Of a DNA stretch of 64,000 bases, positions 1 to 9,860 are shown one piece after another. Under the pieces are notes generated by a model. It was not told the DNA's origin. It made no database searches and was given only the letters and a program-made list of their open reading frames with translations. Within the stretch, counting starts at the first letter, position 1, and each line of letters starts with the position of its first letter. This stretch comes from an uncultured Oscillospiraceae bacterium (lineage in GTDB: Bacteria > Bacillota > Clostridia > Oscillospirales > Oscillospiraceae): assembly GCA_947629915.1 (NCBI GenBank), contig CANRFN010000009.1, forward strand, positions 1 through 64,000. The letters run 5' to 3'. The translations under genes were made by a program, and so were the position numbers.

Positions 1-369
1 GACGACATCGCCAAGGAAGCCGCCTTCTTCTCCTTCGGCACCAACGACCTGACCCAGATGACCTTCGGCTTCTCCCGCGATGACGCCGGCAAGTTCCTGG
101 GCGCCTACTACGACAAGAAGATCTACGAGAACGACCCGTTCGCCAAGCTGGACCAGACCGGCGTAGGCAAGCTCATCAAGATGGCTGCCGAGCTGGGCCG
201 CTCCACCAACCCCAACCTGCACCTGGGCATCTGCGGCGAGCACGGCGGCGACCCCACCTCCGTGGAGTTCTGCCACAAGGTGGGCCTGGACTATGTGTCC
301 TGCAGCCCGTTCCGCGTGCCCATCGCCCGTCTGGCCGCCGCACAGGCCGCCATCAAGGACATGAAGTAA
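1..369 (+). CDS. ppdK: Pyruvate, phosphate dikinase, C-terminal part (5' truncated by window edge)
   Basis: The open frame runs from base 1 to a TAA at 367-369 and gives the last 122 residues of a PEP-utilising enzyme. The visible motifs are [17 protein letters not shown] and the catalytic-cysteine region [10 protein letters not shown], followed by the typical C-terminus [16 protein letters not shown]. These belong to the PEP/pyruvate-binding TIM-barrel domain of PPDK, which interconverts pyruvate, ATP and Pi with PEP, AMP and PPi in the cytoplasm and is common in anaerobic Clostridia for glycolysis/gluconeogenesis. The N-terminal nucleotide-binding and phosphohistidine domains lie outside the window. 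A strong terminator follows directly, so this is the last gene of its transcript. Confidence 0.96.
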   Translation, partial: DDIAKEAAFFSFGTNDLTQMTFGFSRDDAGKFLGAYYDKKIYENDPFAKLDQTGVGKLIKMAAELGRSTNPNLHLGICGEHGGDPTSVEFCHKVGLDYVSCSPFRVPIARLAAAQAAIKDMK

Positions 370-411
370 GCCGCAAGGCCACTTCACCCTGAGAATCCGC
401 ACCACCCCTTA

Positions 412-444
412 CCCGCCGCCGGGATCCCCCGGCGGCGGGTTTTT
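412..444 (+). terminator. Rho-independent terminator of ppdK
   Basis: A 12-bp GC-rich perfect stem (412-423 with 428-439) with a short loop is followed by a run of five T. It sits 43 bases after the ppdK stop codon. Confidence 0.93.
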
Positions 445-604
445 GCGTCTTGCGGCTCTCGCCCAGCTGCCGGCACTCCTGCCTCCGGGTAAGCCAACAG
501 CCGGCCCCGATCCCGGGGCCGGCTGCATCTTGCATTCTTATAACTGTAAAGGAAATTTCCTATACAGAACTTTCAGGTCTCACCTTCTCGCCGTCCATTC
601 TGCC

Positions 605-2818
605 CTACAGCATAGAATCGTCCCGCAGGACCTCGGCCAAACTGATCTTGGACACCTGTCCCCAGGCCAGGCGGTACGCCAGGGCAACAGAGCCCACAAT
701 GGCCAGCAGAAAGAGGCCGATGGGACACAGCGGCGCCTCCCGCAGGAAGGTGCCCACATCCATGTAGCTGGACTGGATCATGACGCCCACAAGGGGGACG
801 ATGATCAGCAGACTGATCAGGATCGGCTTTCCGGCGAGGGCAATCGCCTCGGTGCAGAACATCTTCTGGAGCTCTCCCGGCGTGAGCCCCACAGACAGAT
901 ACCGGGCGAACTCCCGTCTTCTCTGCCGAACAAAGCCCAAGGTGTTGGAGAACACATTGCCGATGCCAATGAGGGCCAGCAAGACACAGAAGCCGCCGAA
1001 CACGGTCTTCATGCCCTGAATCTGGGTGTCGTTGGTCTGCTGCTCCTGAATGCGGTTCTCCAGCTCTGCGGTGTACCTGCCCTGGAGGAGCCCGGCGACC
1101 GCATTCTGAATGGCATTCAGCTCTTCCAGCGAGACACCCTCCCTGCCGCGGATACAGATGGCGCAGTCCTCCAGGGCTCCTCCGAGCCGTCCCTTGATGG
1201 TACTCCAAAGAGACGCCGGGACAAAGTGGACCAGCTCGTAGTAGTCCTCCTTGGCATACTCCTCCCGCAGCGAGGGCACCTCCCGGGTGTATGCCAGCAC
1301 GGGGATCTCTGCCCTCTCGGAGGCACCGCCAGACTGCTGCAGCACCGACACCCCGCTGCTCCCTTTCAGGTACGGCAGGAAGACCGGGTGCCGGAAGTCC
1401 GGGTTGGTAATATCCCGGATCTGATTCAGCACCACTGCCCCGTCCAGCCGGGGTTCTACGCCGATCTGCCGGCAATAGGCGGAGAAGCTGGCATCGTCCA
1501 GGACCACAATGGGGGCATGTACCAACCAGCCATCGTCTGCCGGAATTGCCTCCTCTGCAGACGCACCGTGGAAGCCACCGAGGGCCAGCATCTCATCGCT
1601 GAGCGCCTCCTCTGGGATCAGACATCTTGCCATTCCCCGCTGATAGGCAATGGCGCTCTCCACCCCGTCCAAGGCCCGGATGGCCTCTGCCACATGGAAT
1701 TCTTCTATCGCGACCCCTCTCAGCGTGGTCTGGATATCCCACACATCCTGGTAGCGGGCAAAGTACGTCTCCCGGGTGCTGATCTGAGAGAGGGTGAAGA
1801 CGCACTGCATGAGGGAAAAGGCCAGAAAAGAGAGCAGCAGAGACAGGGATGCGGTGCGCAAGGACTTCTTCTGGGCTTTCAGGGCATTGCCCGCCAGCTC
1901 CCCCTCCACCCCAAAGAGCAGGGAGAGCAGTCTGGGGTTCTTCTTTCGGCTCAGCTGCAGCTCCCCGGTATTCTGGATCGCCTGAAGCGGGGTGAGCCGG
2001 CTCAGCTTTCGGGCCGGGAGCCAGGCGGAGATCCAGATGGTGAATGCGGTTACCAGCACCGTGAGCAGCAATACCGCCGGATGATAGCCGAACACCGCCA
2101 CATGTCGTCCTGTCTCGGCATTGCCCAGGGCCGTATTGCTGAGAATGGTGATCCCGGCACTGCCGGCGATGCCCAGGAGATTTCCGATGAGGACCGGTCC
2201 GGCAGAGAGCACCGCTGCCTCCTGGAGAAGGCCGGCCCGGATCTGTCTGGGCGTAGCGCCGACACTGGAGAGGATCCCGAACTGGTGGACCCTGGCCTGC
2301 ATGGACACCGCAAAGGCGTTGTGGATGATGAGGATCAGGGAAAACGATGCCACAATGGTGATGAGGAGAAACACCGGAAACAGCAGTCTGGGGGCCGGAT
2401 CGCTGGCATCCCGGATGAGATACAGGGCCAAGAGCGCGTAGTGGTATTGTACCCGCTCCTGGCATATCCCAAGCTGCTCCGCGATTCGGAGCATATCGGA
2501 AAACACCGCACTTTTCCTGTGGAAGACAATATCCACCGCCGGGCCGGTTCCTTTGTCTTCTGGCGCATGTACTGCAACTTCCCGCACATTGGCATAGTTC
2601 CGGATGGTCTCCAGCTCTGCCTCGGAGAGCTCCCCCGTGATCCGGCTGTGCCAGTTCCCCTCCTCCAGGGTGATCCGCTCCACCTCGTACTTCCAGAGGT
2701 TGTACAAGAGGCCACAGAGAAGGGATAGGAGCAGCGCTGCGATCAGAGCCGCGATGGTGATGGAGAGGCCGGCGGAGCGGTTGTGCTTCAACGAACTGGA
2801 TGTGTAGTCCCGCCACAT
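605..2818 (-). CDS. FtsX/MacB-type ABC transporter permease
   Basis: This is a membrane protein of about 737 residues with a cytoplasmic N-terminus, one early membrane segment (about residues 17-42), a large extracytoplasmic part and two FtsX-like clusters of membrane segments (about 240-400 and the last 130 residues). That layout is typical of the permeases that work with LolD/MacB-like ATPases. The ATG at 2818 is chosen because GGAGGTG lies 8 bases upstream. A GTG at 2827 overlaps the ATPase stop (GTGA) and is the alternative start. It follows the ATPase, histidine kinase and response regulator genes on the same strand, an arrangement known for peptide-antibiotic sensing and efflux (Bce/Vex-like). 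The substrate is not visible. Confidence 0.9.
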   Translation of the reverse strand: MWRDYTSSSLKHNRSAGLSITIAALIAALLLSLLCGLLYNLWKYEVERITLEEGNWHSRITGELSEAELETIRNYANVREVAVHAPEDKGTGPAVDIVFHRKSAVFSDMLRIAEQLGICQERVQYHYALLALYLIRDASDPAPRLLFPVFLLITIVASFSLILIIHNAFAVSMQARVHQFGILSSVGATPRQIRAGLLQEAAVLSAGPVLIGNLLGIAGSAGITILSNTALGNAETGRHVAVFGYHPAVLLLTVLVTAFTIWISAWLPARKLSRLTPLQAIQNTGELQLSRKKNPRLLSLLFGVEGELAGNALKAQKKSLRTASLSLLLSFLAFSLMQCVFTLSQISTRETYFARYQDVWDIQTTLRGVAIEEFHVAEAIRALDGVESAIAYQRGMARCLIPEEALSDEMLALGGFHGASAEEAIPADDGWLVHAPIVVLDDASFSAYCRQIGVEPRLDGAVVLNQIRDITNPDFRHPVFLPYLKGSSGVSVLQQSGGASERAEIPVLAYTREVPSLREEYAKEDYYELVHFVPASLWSTIKGRLGGALEDCAICIRGREGVSLEELNAIQNAVAGLLQGRYTAELENRIQEQQTNDTQIQGMKTVFGGFCVLLALIGIGNVFSNTLGFVRQRRREFARYLSVGLTPGELQKMFCTEAIALAGKPILISLLIIVPLVGVMIQSSYMDVGTFLREAPLCPIGLFLLAIVGSVALAYRLAWGQVSKISLAEVLRDDSML

Positions 2819-2823
2819 GTGCC

Positions 2824-3504
2824 TCACCTCCGCCGCTCATCGGAGACGATGCGGCCGTCCTCCAGCACCACGATCCGCTCCGCCTCCGCGGCCACCTTCT
2901 CATCGTGGGTGATGAGGAGGATGGTCTGCTCCAGGTTGCGGTTGGACAGCTTCAGCATGTCCACCACCTCTTTGGAGTTCCGCTGGTCCAGGTTCCCCGT
3001 GGGCTCATCTGCCAGGAGCAAGGCGGGGCGGTAGATCAGGGAGCGGGCAATGGCCACTCTCTGCTGCTGTCCGCCGGAGAGTTGGCTCGGCAATGCGTCC
3101 AACTTGTCTGCAATGCCCAGGGCCCCCACCACCTGATCGAAGAACGTACGGTTTGGTTTCTTCTTGTCCAGGGCCAGGGGCAGCAGGATGTTCTTCCGCA
3201 CCGTGAGGGTGGGGATCAGGTTGTAGAACTGATAGACCAGGCCAACCTTGCGCCGGCGGAAGATGGCCGCCTGGGTCTGGTTCAGGGTGGAGAGGTCCGT
3301 GCCGTCCACATAGACCTTGCCTGCAGTGGGGCGATCCACGCTGCCCAGGATGTGCAGCAGCGTGGACTTGCCGGACCCCGAGGCCCCGAGAATAGCCACA
3401 AAGTCCCCCTTGAACACGGTAAGATCGATCCCGTCCAGGGCCACCACCGGATTGCTGCGGTCTCCGTACACCTTCCGGACCCCTTCACACCGTAGGATCT
3501 CCAT
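2824..3504 (-). CDS. ABC transporter ATP-binding protein (LolD/MacB-like)
   Basis: The 226-residue ATPase has Walker [13 protein letters not shown]-loop, signature [15 protein letters not shown], Walker [13 protein letters not shown] and the H-loop [10 protein letters not shown]. The DEPTGNLD form is characteristic of the ATPases that pair with FtsX-like permeases. The start is the ATG at 3504 preceded by AGGAAGG; the frame stays open upstream but overlaps the kinase gene and is unlikely to be translated. The stop TGA overlaps the alternative GTG start of the permease, suggesting translational coupling. Confidence 0.95.
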   Translation of the reverse strand: MEILRCEGVRKVYGDRSNPVVALDGIDLTVFKGDFVAILGASGSGKSTLLHILGSVDRPTAGKVYVDGTDLSTLNQTQAAIFRRRKVGLVYQFYNLIPTLTVRKNILLPLALDKKKPNRTFFDQVVGALGIADKLDALPSQLSGGQQQRVAIARSLIYRPALLLADEPTGNLDQRNSKEVVDMLKLSNRNLEQTILLITHDEKVAAEAERIVVLEDGRIVSDERRR

Positions 3505-3598
3505 CGTTGTCCTTCCTCTCTGCATGTGTGCTCTTCTGGAGGAGAAACCGTTCCCGCGGCCCCTCTCTGACACCAGTATAGCAGCTGGAAGTGACACT

Positions 3599-4792
3599 TC
3601 AGTGACAGTACAAGCGTATTTCAAACGAGGCACCATTTGGCCGCATGTTTTTCGCCCGGATGGTCCCATTTTGCCCCTCGATGATCTCTTTGGCCAGGGC
3701 CAGTCCGATGCCGATGCCCCCTTCTCCGGCGTTTCGGCCGCGGTAGAAGCGCTGAAAGAGGTGGGGCAGATCCTCTTTGGCAAAGCCCTCCCCCTCATCC
3801 CAGAGCAAGATCTCTGTGTACAGCGGGTTCTGCGCATAGGAGCAGTGGACCGCGCCGCCGGGATTGTGCTCGATGCAGTTCTTCATGAGGTTCATCACCG
3901 CCTCCATGGTCCACTCCAGGTCTACGGCGATCCACATCTCACCGGACTCTGGGATGTCCAGTTTGGTGCCGGAGGCGGAAAGGAGCTCCTGCAGATTGTC
4001 TGCCGCCAGGGTGAGCAGCGTGAAGACATCGGTCTGAGCCGGGTGGAACGGCAGAGCCCCGGCGTCTAACCGGGACAAGAGCAGCAGGGACTCCTCCAAA
4101 TAAGTGAGCCGGGCGACCTGTCTCTCGATCTGTTCCAGTCCCTGCCGGTCTACCTCAGGACGCTCCCCCATTCTCTGGGCCGCCAGGGAGAGGGCGGTGA
4201 TGGGCGTCTTGATCTGGTGGGCGATGTTGGAGAGGTTCTCTGCAAAGCCGTTCTTGGCCTGTACCGCCTGCTCCCGCGTCTGATAGAGATACGTCACGGT
4301 CTTGGCGATCTCGTCCTCCAGTTTGGAGAAGTCGTCCTCCCCAAAGGCAGAGAGAACGGGTGCCCTTCCCATGTTCGCCTGCTCCAGATAGGCCGCCAAC
4401 GCCCGGATTCTGCGGCGCTCAGCCTTGTTCCGGGCGAGAACCGTGACAGAGAACAGGACAAGCCCCGCCAGCAGTCCAACCGCGGCACAGATGGAGATCC
4501 GGGCCGTTGAAATCCCGGAGAAATCGGACACCCGATAGCCCAGATCGGACAGCACATCCCCGTTTGCCGCCCCGTCCGGGTGGTTTCCGCCGGTGTACTC
4601 CTTCAGGGCTGCGGCGATGGTCCCTTGGGTATCCGGGTCCTGCTCCAACACCTCCCCGCAGACCGCATTCAGGAGATCAAAGGAGATCCGGCTGGACTGC
4701 CAGGAGACCAGCCAGGCGGAGACGGCTGCAACGATGAGGCCAATGGACACCACAAGCCCTGCGGTGAGGGCGATATGCTTCCGGCTGTTCAC
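3599..4792 (-). CDS. Sensor histidine kinase
   Basis: The 397-residue kinase has membrane segments near residues 8-28 and 99-121 enclosing an extracytoplasmic region of about 70 residues. The dimerisation/phosphoacceptor helix carries the H-box NIAHQIKTPITAL near residue 190. The HATPase domain has N-box NLMKNCIEHN, G1 DEGEGF and G2 GGIGIGLALA. The GTG start overlaps the response regulator stop by four bases (GTGA), so the two are translationally coupled. With the ABC genes downstream it probably senses a cell-envelope-active compound and controls the transporter; the ligand is unknown. Confidence 0.94.
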   Translation of the reverse strand: MNSRKHIALTAGLVVSIGLIVAAVSAWLVSWQSSRISFDLLNAVCGEVLEQDPDTQGTIAAALKEYTGGNHPDGAANGDVLSDLGYRVSDFSGISTARISICAAVGLLAGLVLFSVTVLARNKAERRRIRALAAYLEQANMGRAPVLSAFGEDDFSKLEDEIAKTVTYLYQTREQAVQAKNGFAENLSNIAHQIKTPITALSLAAQRMGERPEVDRQGLEQIERQVARLTYLEESLLLLSRLDAGALPFHPAQTDVFTLLTLAADNLQELLSASGTKLDIPESGEMWIAVDLEWTMEAVMNLMKNCIEHNPGGAVHCSYAQNPLYTEILLWDEGEGFAKEDLPHLFQRFYRGRNAGEGGIGIGLALAKEIIEGQNGTIRAKNMRPNGASFEIRLYCH

Positions 4793-5469
4793 GGCGTGTC
4801 CTCCAAACGGTACCCCGCGCTGCGCACGGTCTTCAGGCAGGCGGGCTGGTGGAGCTTGTCCCTGAGCCGCTTCATGGTCACCGTAAGGGTGTTGTCGTTA
4901 ACGAACTTCCCGTTAAGATCCCACACCTGGGTGAGGATCTTGTCCCGGGTTACGGTCCGCCCCTTGTTCTGCATGAGGTACCGCAGCAGCTGGTACTCCG
5001 CCGCGCTGAGGGGGATCTCCTCAGCCTGGTAGAAGACGGCATGCCGATTCTGGTCTATGGTGATGCCGCCGCAGGAGAGGTACTGTTCCGCCACATTCCC
5101 GGTCCGCCGCAGCACCGCCTGGAGCCGGGCATACAGCACCTCCAGGGAAAAGGGCTTGGAGAGGTAGTCATCGGCACCGCAGCGAAAGCCCGTGACAATG
5201 TCTGCGCTGTCGCTGCGGACGGTGAGGAAAAGCACCGGCAGATCCATCCAGCGGCTCCGAATCCACTGGCACAGCAGGTCTCCCCGGCCGTCCGGCATGT
5301 TCCAGTCCAACAGCACGCAGGTGGGCACGCGGCGGAGCATCCTCTGCCGTGCCTCGGCGTGGGTGGTGCAGATGGTGACGGCAAAGCCCTTGGTCTTCAG
5401 GTAGTCCCGCACGGCCAGGGCGATGCTCAGGTCATCCTCGATGTACAGTAGGTCCGTCACGGCGATCAT
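4789..5469 (-). CDS. Winged-helix (OmpR-type) response regulator
   Basis: The receiver domain shows the acidic pocket IEDD, phosphoacceptor Asp in LLDWNMPDG, and the conserved Thr/Lys region (FLTVRS; LSKPF). The C-terminal DNA-binding winged helix includes LSAAEYQLLRYLMQNKGR and ends in RSAGYRLED. The ATG at 5469 touches a GGGAGG directly. A GTG nine bases downstream at 5460 has ideal spacing to that GGGAGG and may be the true start. It is the first gene of the regulator-kinase-ATPase-permease operon. Confidence 0.94.
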   Translation of the reverse strand: MIAVTDLLYIEDDLSIALAVRDYLKTKGFAVTICTTHAEARQRMLRRVPTCVLLDWNMPDGRGDLLCQWIRSRWMDLPVLFLTVRSDSADIVTGFRCGADDYLSKPFSLEVLYARLQAVLRRTGNVAEQYLSCGGITIDQNRHAVFYQAEEIPLSAAEYQLLRYLMQNKGRTVTRDKILTQVWDLNGKFVNDNTLTVTMKRLRDKLHQPACLKTVRSAGYRLEDTP

Positions 5470-5563
5470 CCTCCCAGCATTGGATTGGGGTCCGGGATCC
5501 GTATCCCCCATATGATATCATACCACCCCAAAGTTACTCTTTCGTGACACCCAGATAGACAGA

Positions 5564-6367
5564 TCACTCCACTTCTGTCTGGGTGTGCACTCCCACGGGG
5601 ATCAGATGGTCCTGCAACCGATCACTGGCGGCAAACTCCGGCAGCAGCTCCCGCACCAGCGCACGGAGTCGTTCGCAGACCTGCCGCCAGCGGTCCATCT
5701 CTCGCGCATTTCCCTGCTCCTGATACCGCTTTTCCAGCACCCGCGCCATCTGGAAGGTGGACTCCAGGTCCAGGAGGCATTGGCCCTCCGCCGCATCCCG
5801 GGACACCTCTCCGTCCAGCAGCTCCGCCACCAGTTCCAACTTGGTGAAGTAGAGCTCGGGGATCATCTCCAGGGTCTCGGCGCAGAGGGTTCGCTCCCCC
5901 TTCTGGTGGTATAGTTCCGCCAGGATCCGGATGGCATCCAGCCGGACCTCATCGTCCTTGGTGGCGGCGATGAGCTCATTGCACACCTCCATCATCTCGT
6001 CCGCCCGGGTGTCCCGGTCCATGGTGTACAGGAGGTTGTTCAAGAGGACATCGTTGCCGGGGTACTTCTTCAATCCCTCTCGAATCATCGTCTCGGCCTC
6101 CGCTGGGTGCTCACGCCGGATCCTGGCCGCCCTGGCAACAATGTCCTCCACGTTGCGCCGAGATTGAGAGAGATCGTACTCAAAGAGGGTGTCTGTTGAG
6201 ACGCCGAAGAAGGCCGCAATGGGTGGAATCAAACTCAGGTCTGGGGCGGATACCCCATTCTCCCATTTGGACACTGTCTGCCGTGAAACGCTCAGTGCCT
6301 CTGCCAGATCCTCCTGGGTGAAGCCGTTTTGCCGGCGGAGCTGCCGGAGCTTGTGATGCAGATTCAT
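5564..6367 (-). CDS. XRE-family transcriptional regulator with C-terminal helical domain
   Basis: This is a 267-residue protein. Residues 5-60 form a Cro/CI-type helix-turn-helix (LRRQNGFTQEDLAEALSVSR, then QTVSKWENG). The remaining 200 residues are helix-rich and TPR-like, a common regulator layout in Clostridia where the C-terminal part binds a peptide or partner. The start is the ATG at 6367 with AAGGGG about ten bases upstream. It is divergent from the ABC exporter at 6530 and is probably its regulator. Divergent promoters must lie in the 160-base gap. Confidence 0.9.
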   Translation of the reverse strand: MNLHHKLRQLRRQNGFTQEDLAEALSVSRQTVSKWENGVSAPDLSLIPPIAAFFGVSTDTLFEYDLSQSRRNVEDIVARAARIRREHPAEAETMIREGLKKYPGNDVLLNNLLYTMDRDTRADEMMEVCNELIAATKDDEVRLDAIRILAELYHQKGERTLCAETLEMIPELYFTKLELVAELLDGEVSRDAAEGQCLLDLESTFQMARVLEKRYQEQGNAREMDRWRQVCERLRALVRELLPEFAASDRLQDHLIPVGVHTQTEVE

Positions 6368-6529
6368 GTCGATCCGTCCCCTTTCCGCTTCCCCATTGTA
6401 CCCGATCCCATGGTAAAGCGCAACGATTCGTTGCGAAAAGCGCACCATCTGTTCCATAGACAGGGCTGCATCCGCGGCATACAATCCCCCTGTATCCAAG
6501 CATCCAGCCAAAAGGGAGAGATCGCCTAT

Positions 6530-8029
6530 ATGAGACACTTCCCAAAGTCCACCCTCTGCAGCACCGCCTATCACGTCTATCTCTTTCTCTTCACCCTGGC
6601 CGGTGGAGAATTGGTATCCCAGCTGCTGGACAACGCCCTCTCCGGATCCTCCATCACAGACACTGGAATTCGTCTCAACCTTCTGCTGGCTGTCGGGGTG
6701 CCCCTCACATATTGTTTCCGCCAAGCCCTGGGCGGTCTGCTTCGGGCAGACCGCCAGCGCTGGCGGGAATCCCTGTACGTTGGGATTCTCCAGCGGGACA
6801 TTTCGGTGGCATCCACCGGGGAACTGGACGTCCGGCTCTCCAATGATGCAGATGCGGTGTCCGAGTACTGTCTGGAGGCCCTCCCCACCGCCATGGAAAA
6901 CACCGGCATTCTCCTGGGCTCCGCCGTTCTGCTCTGTCTCACCCACCTGCCCCTGGGACTGCTCCTCTCCGGCATGGCGCTGCTGCAGCTGGTCCCGGCA
7001 GTCGTGTACACCCGGTGGGTCAAGGAGATCTTTGAGGCCACCGGCGAGGCCGAGATCGATTACGATGGCTACCTCATTCAGGGGGCAGACGGCATCGCCA
7101 CGCTGAAGTCCTTTCACCGGGAGAACTGGTTCCTCCAGAAGCTGGATGAGATCACCGTGGGGATGGTCCAGGCCGGCATCCGGGCGGAGCAGGCCAGTAC
7201 CGTGGAGGAGATCGTCTCTCAGTTCATCGGGGATTTCCTGCAGTACGGCAGCTATGTGGTGATCGGACTCTTCGTACTCTTTGGACAGATCGCCCTCCAG
7301 GACACACCGGTGCTGCTGGTGCTCTCCGGATACGTCTTCGGCGCCGTCCCGTCCATCCTGCAGGCGGCGGAAAAGCGTGCGGAGTACAAAGTGGCGCTGG
7401 AACACCTGGCTGTGGTTCCCTATCAGCCCGCAGAGAAACCCAATGGTCCGGTGGCCGCCCTCTCTCATGTCCGCTGCCGCTATGGGGGCAAAACCGTACT
7501 GCAGGATGTCTCGCTTACGATTCACCCCGGGGAGAAGATCCTGCTCCAGGGGGAGAACGGCAGCGGGAAGAGCACCCTGCTGAAAGTCCTCCTGGGCATC
7601 ACGGAGCCAGACCAGGGCAGCGTCTTCCTGAACCGCAGCCGCACCGCCTTCGCCCTGCAGGATGAGCCGGACCTCCCGGAGACCGGATTGGAACTGCAGC
7701 AAGACCTTTTGGCGGCCGGCAGCATCGATACTGAGGCCTTTGCCCGATACCTCACCGCCTTTCAGCTCACCCGCGATACCCTGGAACAGCCCCTCTCAGA
7801 CTGGTCCATGGGACAGCGGAAGAAGTTCTGCCTGGCAGCCGCCTTCGCCAGGGACGCGGATCTGTTACTCCTGGATGAGCCGACAAACCACCTGGATCAG
7901 GATGGCCTGGACACCCTCCAACACCTACTCCAGGCATATCCCGGGGCGGTGCTGGCGGTGTCCCACGCCGCCCAGCCCCTCACCCGCTGGGATCGGGTGT
8001 ACACCGTAGAGGGAGGGAGACTGCAATGA
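6530..8029 (+). CDS. ABC exporter half-transporter (membrane domain fused to ATPase), first subunit
   Basis: The 499-residue protein has an N-terminal exporter-type six-helix membrane domain (about 1-290) and a C-terminal ATPase with Walker [12 protein letters not shown] and Walker B DLLLLDEPTNHLD. The signature is degenerate: WSMGQ in place of LSGGQ. The ATG at 6530 follows AAAGGGAGAG. The stop overlaps the start of the next gene (ATGA, 8026-8029), so the two subunits are coupled and probably form a heterodimeric exporter with one weakened ATP site. The cargo is not evident from the neighbours. Confidence 0.92.
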   Translation: MRHFPKSTLCSTAYHVYLFLFTLAGGELVSQLLDNALSGSSITDTGIRLNLLLAVGVPLTYCFRQALGGLLRADRQRWRESLYVGILQRDISVASTGELDVRLSNDADAVSEYCLEALPTAMENTGILLGSAVLLCLTHLPLGLLLSGMALLQLVPAVVYTRWVKEIFEATGEAEIDYDGYLIQGADGIATLKSFHRENWFLQKLDEITVGMVQAGIRAEQASTVEEIVSQFIGDFLQYGSYVVIGLFVLFGQIALQDTPVLLVLSGYVFGAVPSILQAAEKRAEYKVALEHLAVVPYQPAEKPNGPVAALSHVRCRYGGKTVLQDVSLTIHPGEKILLQGENGSGKSTLLKVLLGITEPDQGSVFLNRSRTAFALQDEPDLPETGLELQQDLLAAGSIDTEAFARYLTAFQLTRDTLEQPLSDWSMGQRKKFCLAAAFARDADLLLLDEPTNHLDQDGLDTLQHLLQAYPGAVLAVSHAAQPLTRWDRVYTVEGGRLQ

Positions 8030-9654
8030 AGGAAACAAAGCGCACGCTCCGCCGGATTGAGCGGGACTGCGTCCACATCATGCTCCCCTGCTTCCTGCTC
8101 CACTTCTGCAGCGAGATGTTGGCCCTCACCTTGCCGGCGGTGTCCTCCTGGATGATCGGGGATATGGCAGACGCCCTGCTGCAGCTGGACGCGGCCCAGA
8201 TCCGCAGCCGCTTTGCCCTCTTTGTCCTGGCCTTCCTCCTGAACGTCTTTCTCCAGCCCCTGGTAAGCTTCTGGGAGTGCAGGCAGCTCACCCGCCTGGG
8301 CTTTGCGTACGGCAACTTCCTGTACGGGAAGTTCCTGCGCCTGCCCCTGGCCACCGCCCAGTCCCTGGACACCGCCGCCCTCGTCCAGCGCATCGACACA
8401 GACAGCACGGACTATTACTTTCTCCTGATGCAGAAGTGGACCCGCCCCTTCACCATGGCCGTCTACTGCGCCCTCATGGCTGTCTTCTTCCTCCAGCGCC
8501 AGACGGACCTGGTCTTTCTCGGGGCCATCCTGCTTCTGGCCGCCGTCCCGCTGGTGCGGGCCGGCTGGAACGCCAAGGCCAAGGCGGCCCTAAAGGCGGC
8601 CAGACGCCGGTACGATGAGACCCGGGAGCAGATGGAGTATGCCCTCTTCCGGAGCCGGGACTTTCTTCGAGGATTTGGCATTGGAAAGGCCCACATCGGG
8701 CGGATGCACCGTCAGTATGAGACCTTTGCCGCGGAGACCGGCACCCGGCAGGACAAGCTGGACGGCGCGGACGCCATGTTCCAGTACCTCTGCACCTACG
8801 GCATCCCCCTGGGCGTCTTCGCCGTGGGGGCGCTGCGGATCTCCGCAGGCGCCCTGGAGATCGGCATGCTGCTGGCAGGCTTTCTCTTTCTCCCCACCGT
8901 CACCACCTTCTATCGCTACGCAGAGGGACTGGTGCTGCAGCGGCAGGAGGAGCCGGTGGTCCGGAGCAAACTGGTGTTTCTCTATGAGACCCCGGAGGAG
9001 ATGGGCACCGTCCGCACCCCCGAGGAGCTGCACATCCAGGATCTCTCCTTCACCTGGCCCCAGACGGCAGAGACACCCTCCCAGCCGGTGTTTCAGGATC
9101 TCAACTGCATCATCCCGCTCCAGGGCATCACCCACATCGCCGGACCCAACGGCTGCGGGAAGTCCACGCTGCTGAGCCTGCTCGCCGGCCTGCGCCCGCC
9201 AGACGGCGGTACCATCAGCGATGAGCACGGCACGGTTCTCACCCCAGGAGACCTGCGGGCCACGGTTGCGGTATTAGAACAGGACGCCCCGGTCTTCTCC
9301 GGCACCGTGGGAGAGAACCTGTTTCTTCCGCCAGACAAGCTCCCCGCGGCGGAGGCGTTTCTCCGGGACTGCGGCTTTCCCAAGGGGCTGGGTGATCCCG
9401 TGTCCGAGGCCGGCGGCAATCTGTCCCCGGGAGAGCGGAAGAAACTCACCCTGGCCAGGACCCTCTTTCAGGACGCCTCTATTCTGGCCCTGGACGAGCC
9501 GTTGAACCACCTGGACAGCCTTGGCAGAGAGGCGCTGGCAAGGTATCTGGCTGTACAGGAAAAACCGGTGCTGCTGGTGTGCCATGCGGGGCTGGAGCAG
9601 CTGGATCCCCGGGGGAATCTGGAGATTCACACCATTTCTCTGGCAACAGCCTAG
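8026..9654 (+). CDS. ABC exporter half-transporter, second subunit
   Basis: The 542-residue protein has a six-helix membrane domain (about 15-320) and an ATPase domain with Walker A GPNGCGKSTLL, signature LSPGERKK and Walker B ILALDEPLNHLD. It is coupled to the preceding half-transporter by a four-base overlap. The signature (LSPGE) and the Leu in DEPLNHLD differ from consensus, so both composite ATP sites of the heterodimer are slightly non-canonical. It resembles multidrug or peptide exporters; the substrate is unknown. Confidence 0.92.
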   Translation: MKETKRTLRRIERDCVHIMLPCFLLHFCSEMLALTLPAVSSWMIGDMADALLQLDAAQIRSRFALFVLAFLLNVFLQPLVSFWECRQLTRLGFAYGNFLYGKFLRLPLATAQSLDTAALVQRIDTDSTDYYFLLMQKWTRPFTMAVYCALMAVFFLQRQTDLVFLGAILLLAAVPLVRAGWNAKAKAALKAARRRYDETREQMEYALFRSRDFLRGFGIGKAHIGRMHRQYETFAAETGTRQDKLDGADAMFQYLCTYGIPLGVFAVGALRISAGALEIGMLLAGFLFLPTVTTFYRYAEGLVLQRQEEPVVRSKLVFLYETPEEMGTVRTPEELHIQDLSFTWPQTAETPSQPVFQDLNCIIPLQGITHIAGPNGCGKSTLLSLLAGLRPPDGGTISDEHGTVLTPGDLRATVAVLEQDAPVFSGTVGENLFLPPDKLPAAEAFLRDCGFPKGLGDPVSEAGGNLSPGERKKLTLARTLFQDASILALDEPLNHLDSLGREALARYLAVQEKPVLLVCHAGLEQLDPRGNLEIHTISLATA

Positions 9655-9723
9655 GCAGTGTGCCCAAAGGATGAGCCAGCAGCATACAGCCAAGCCGTAG
9701 TCTAAGGCCCAGGCAAGCGGTCT

Positions 9724-9758
9724 AAAAAGCAGGCAGGATCGTCTCGATCCTGCCTGCT
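9724..9758 (-). terminator. Terminator between convergent exporter and DUF362 genes
   Basis: A 14-bp perfect stem (9728-9741 with 9745-9758) has a 3-base loop. Read on the minus strand it is followed by TTTTT, so it best serves the DUF362/CapA transcript, about 100 bases past the stop at 9861. On the plus strand only CATTTC follows, so use by the exporter operon is possible but weaker. Confidence 0.85.
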
Positions 9759-9860
9759 CATTTCTGTCCAGATGTTGCTAGTCCTGATCAGCTGCGGCCA
9801 TGTCTGCTTGGGGATTTCCCCCGCTGTATGTCAATCAGGCGCCCTGAGGCAACCCGCCTC

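Noticed and set aside
443..2728. A 761-codon open frame on the plus strand opposite the FtsX-like permease
   Set aside because: It is a shadow of the permease gene; its composition is Gln/His/Gly/Leu-rich nonsense with no family motif, and the minus strand reads as a clear membrane protein.
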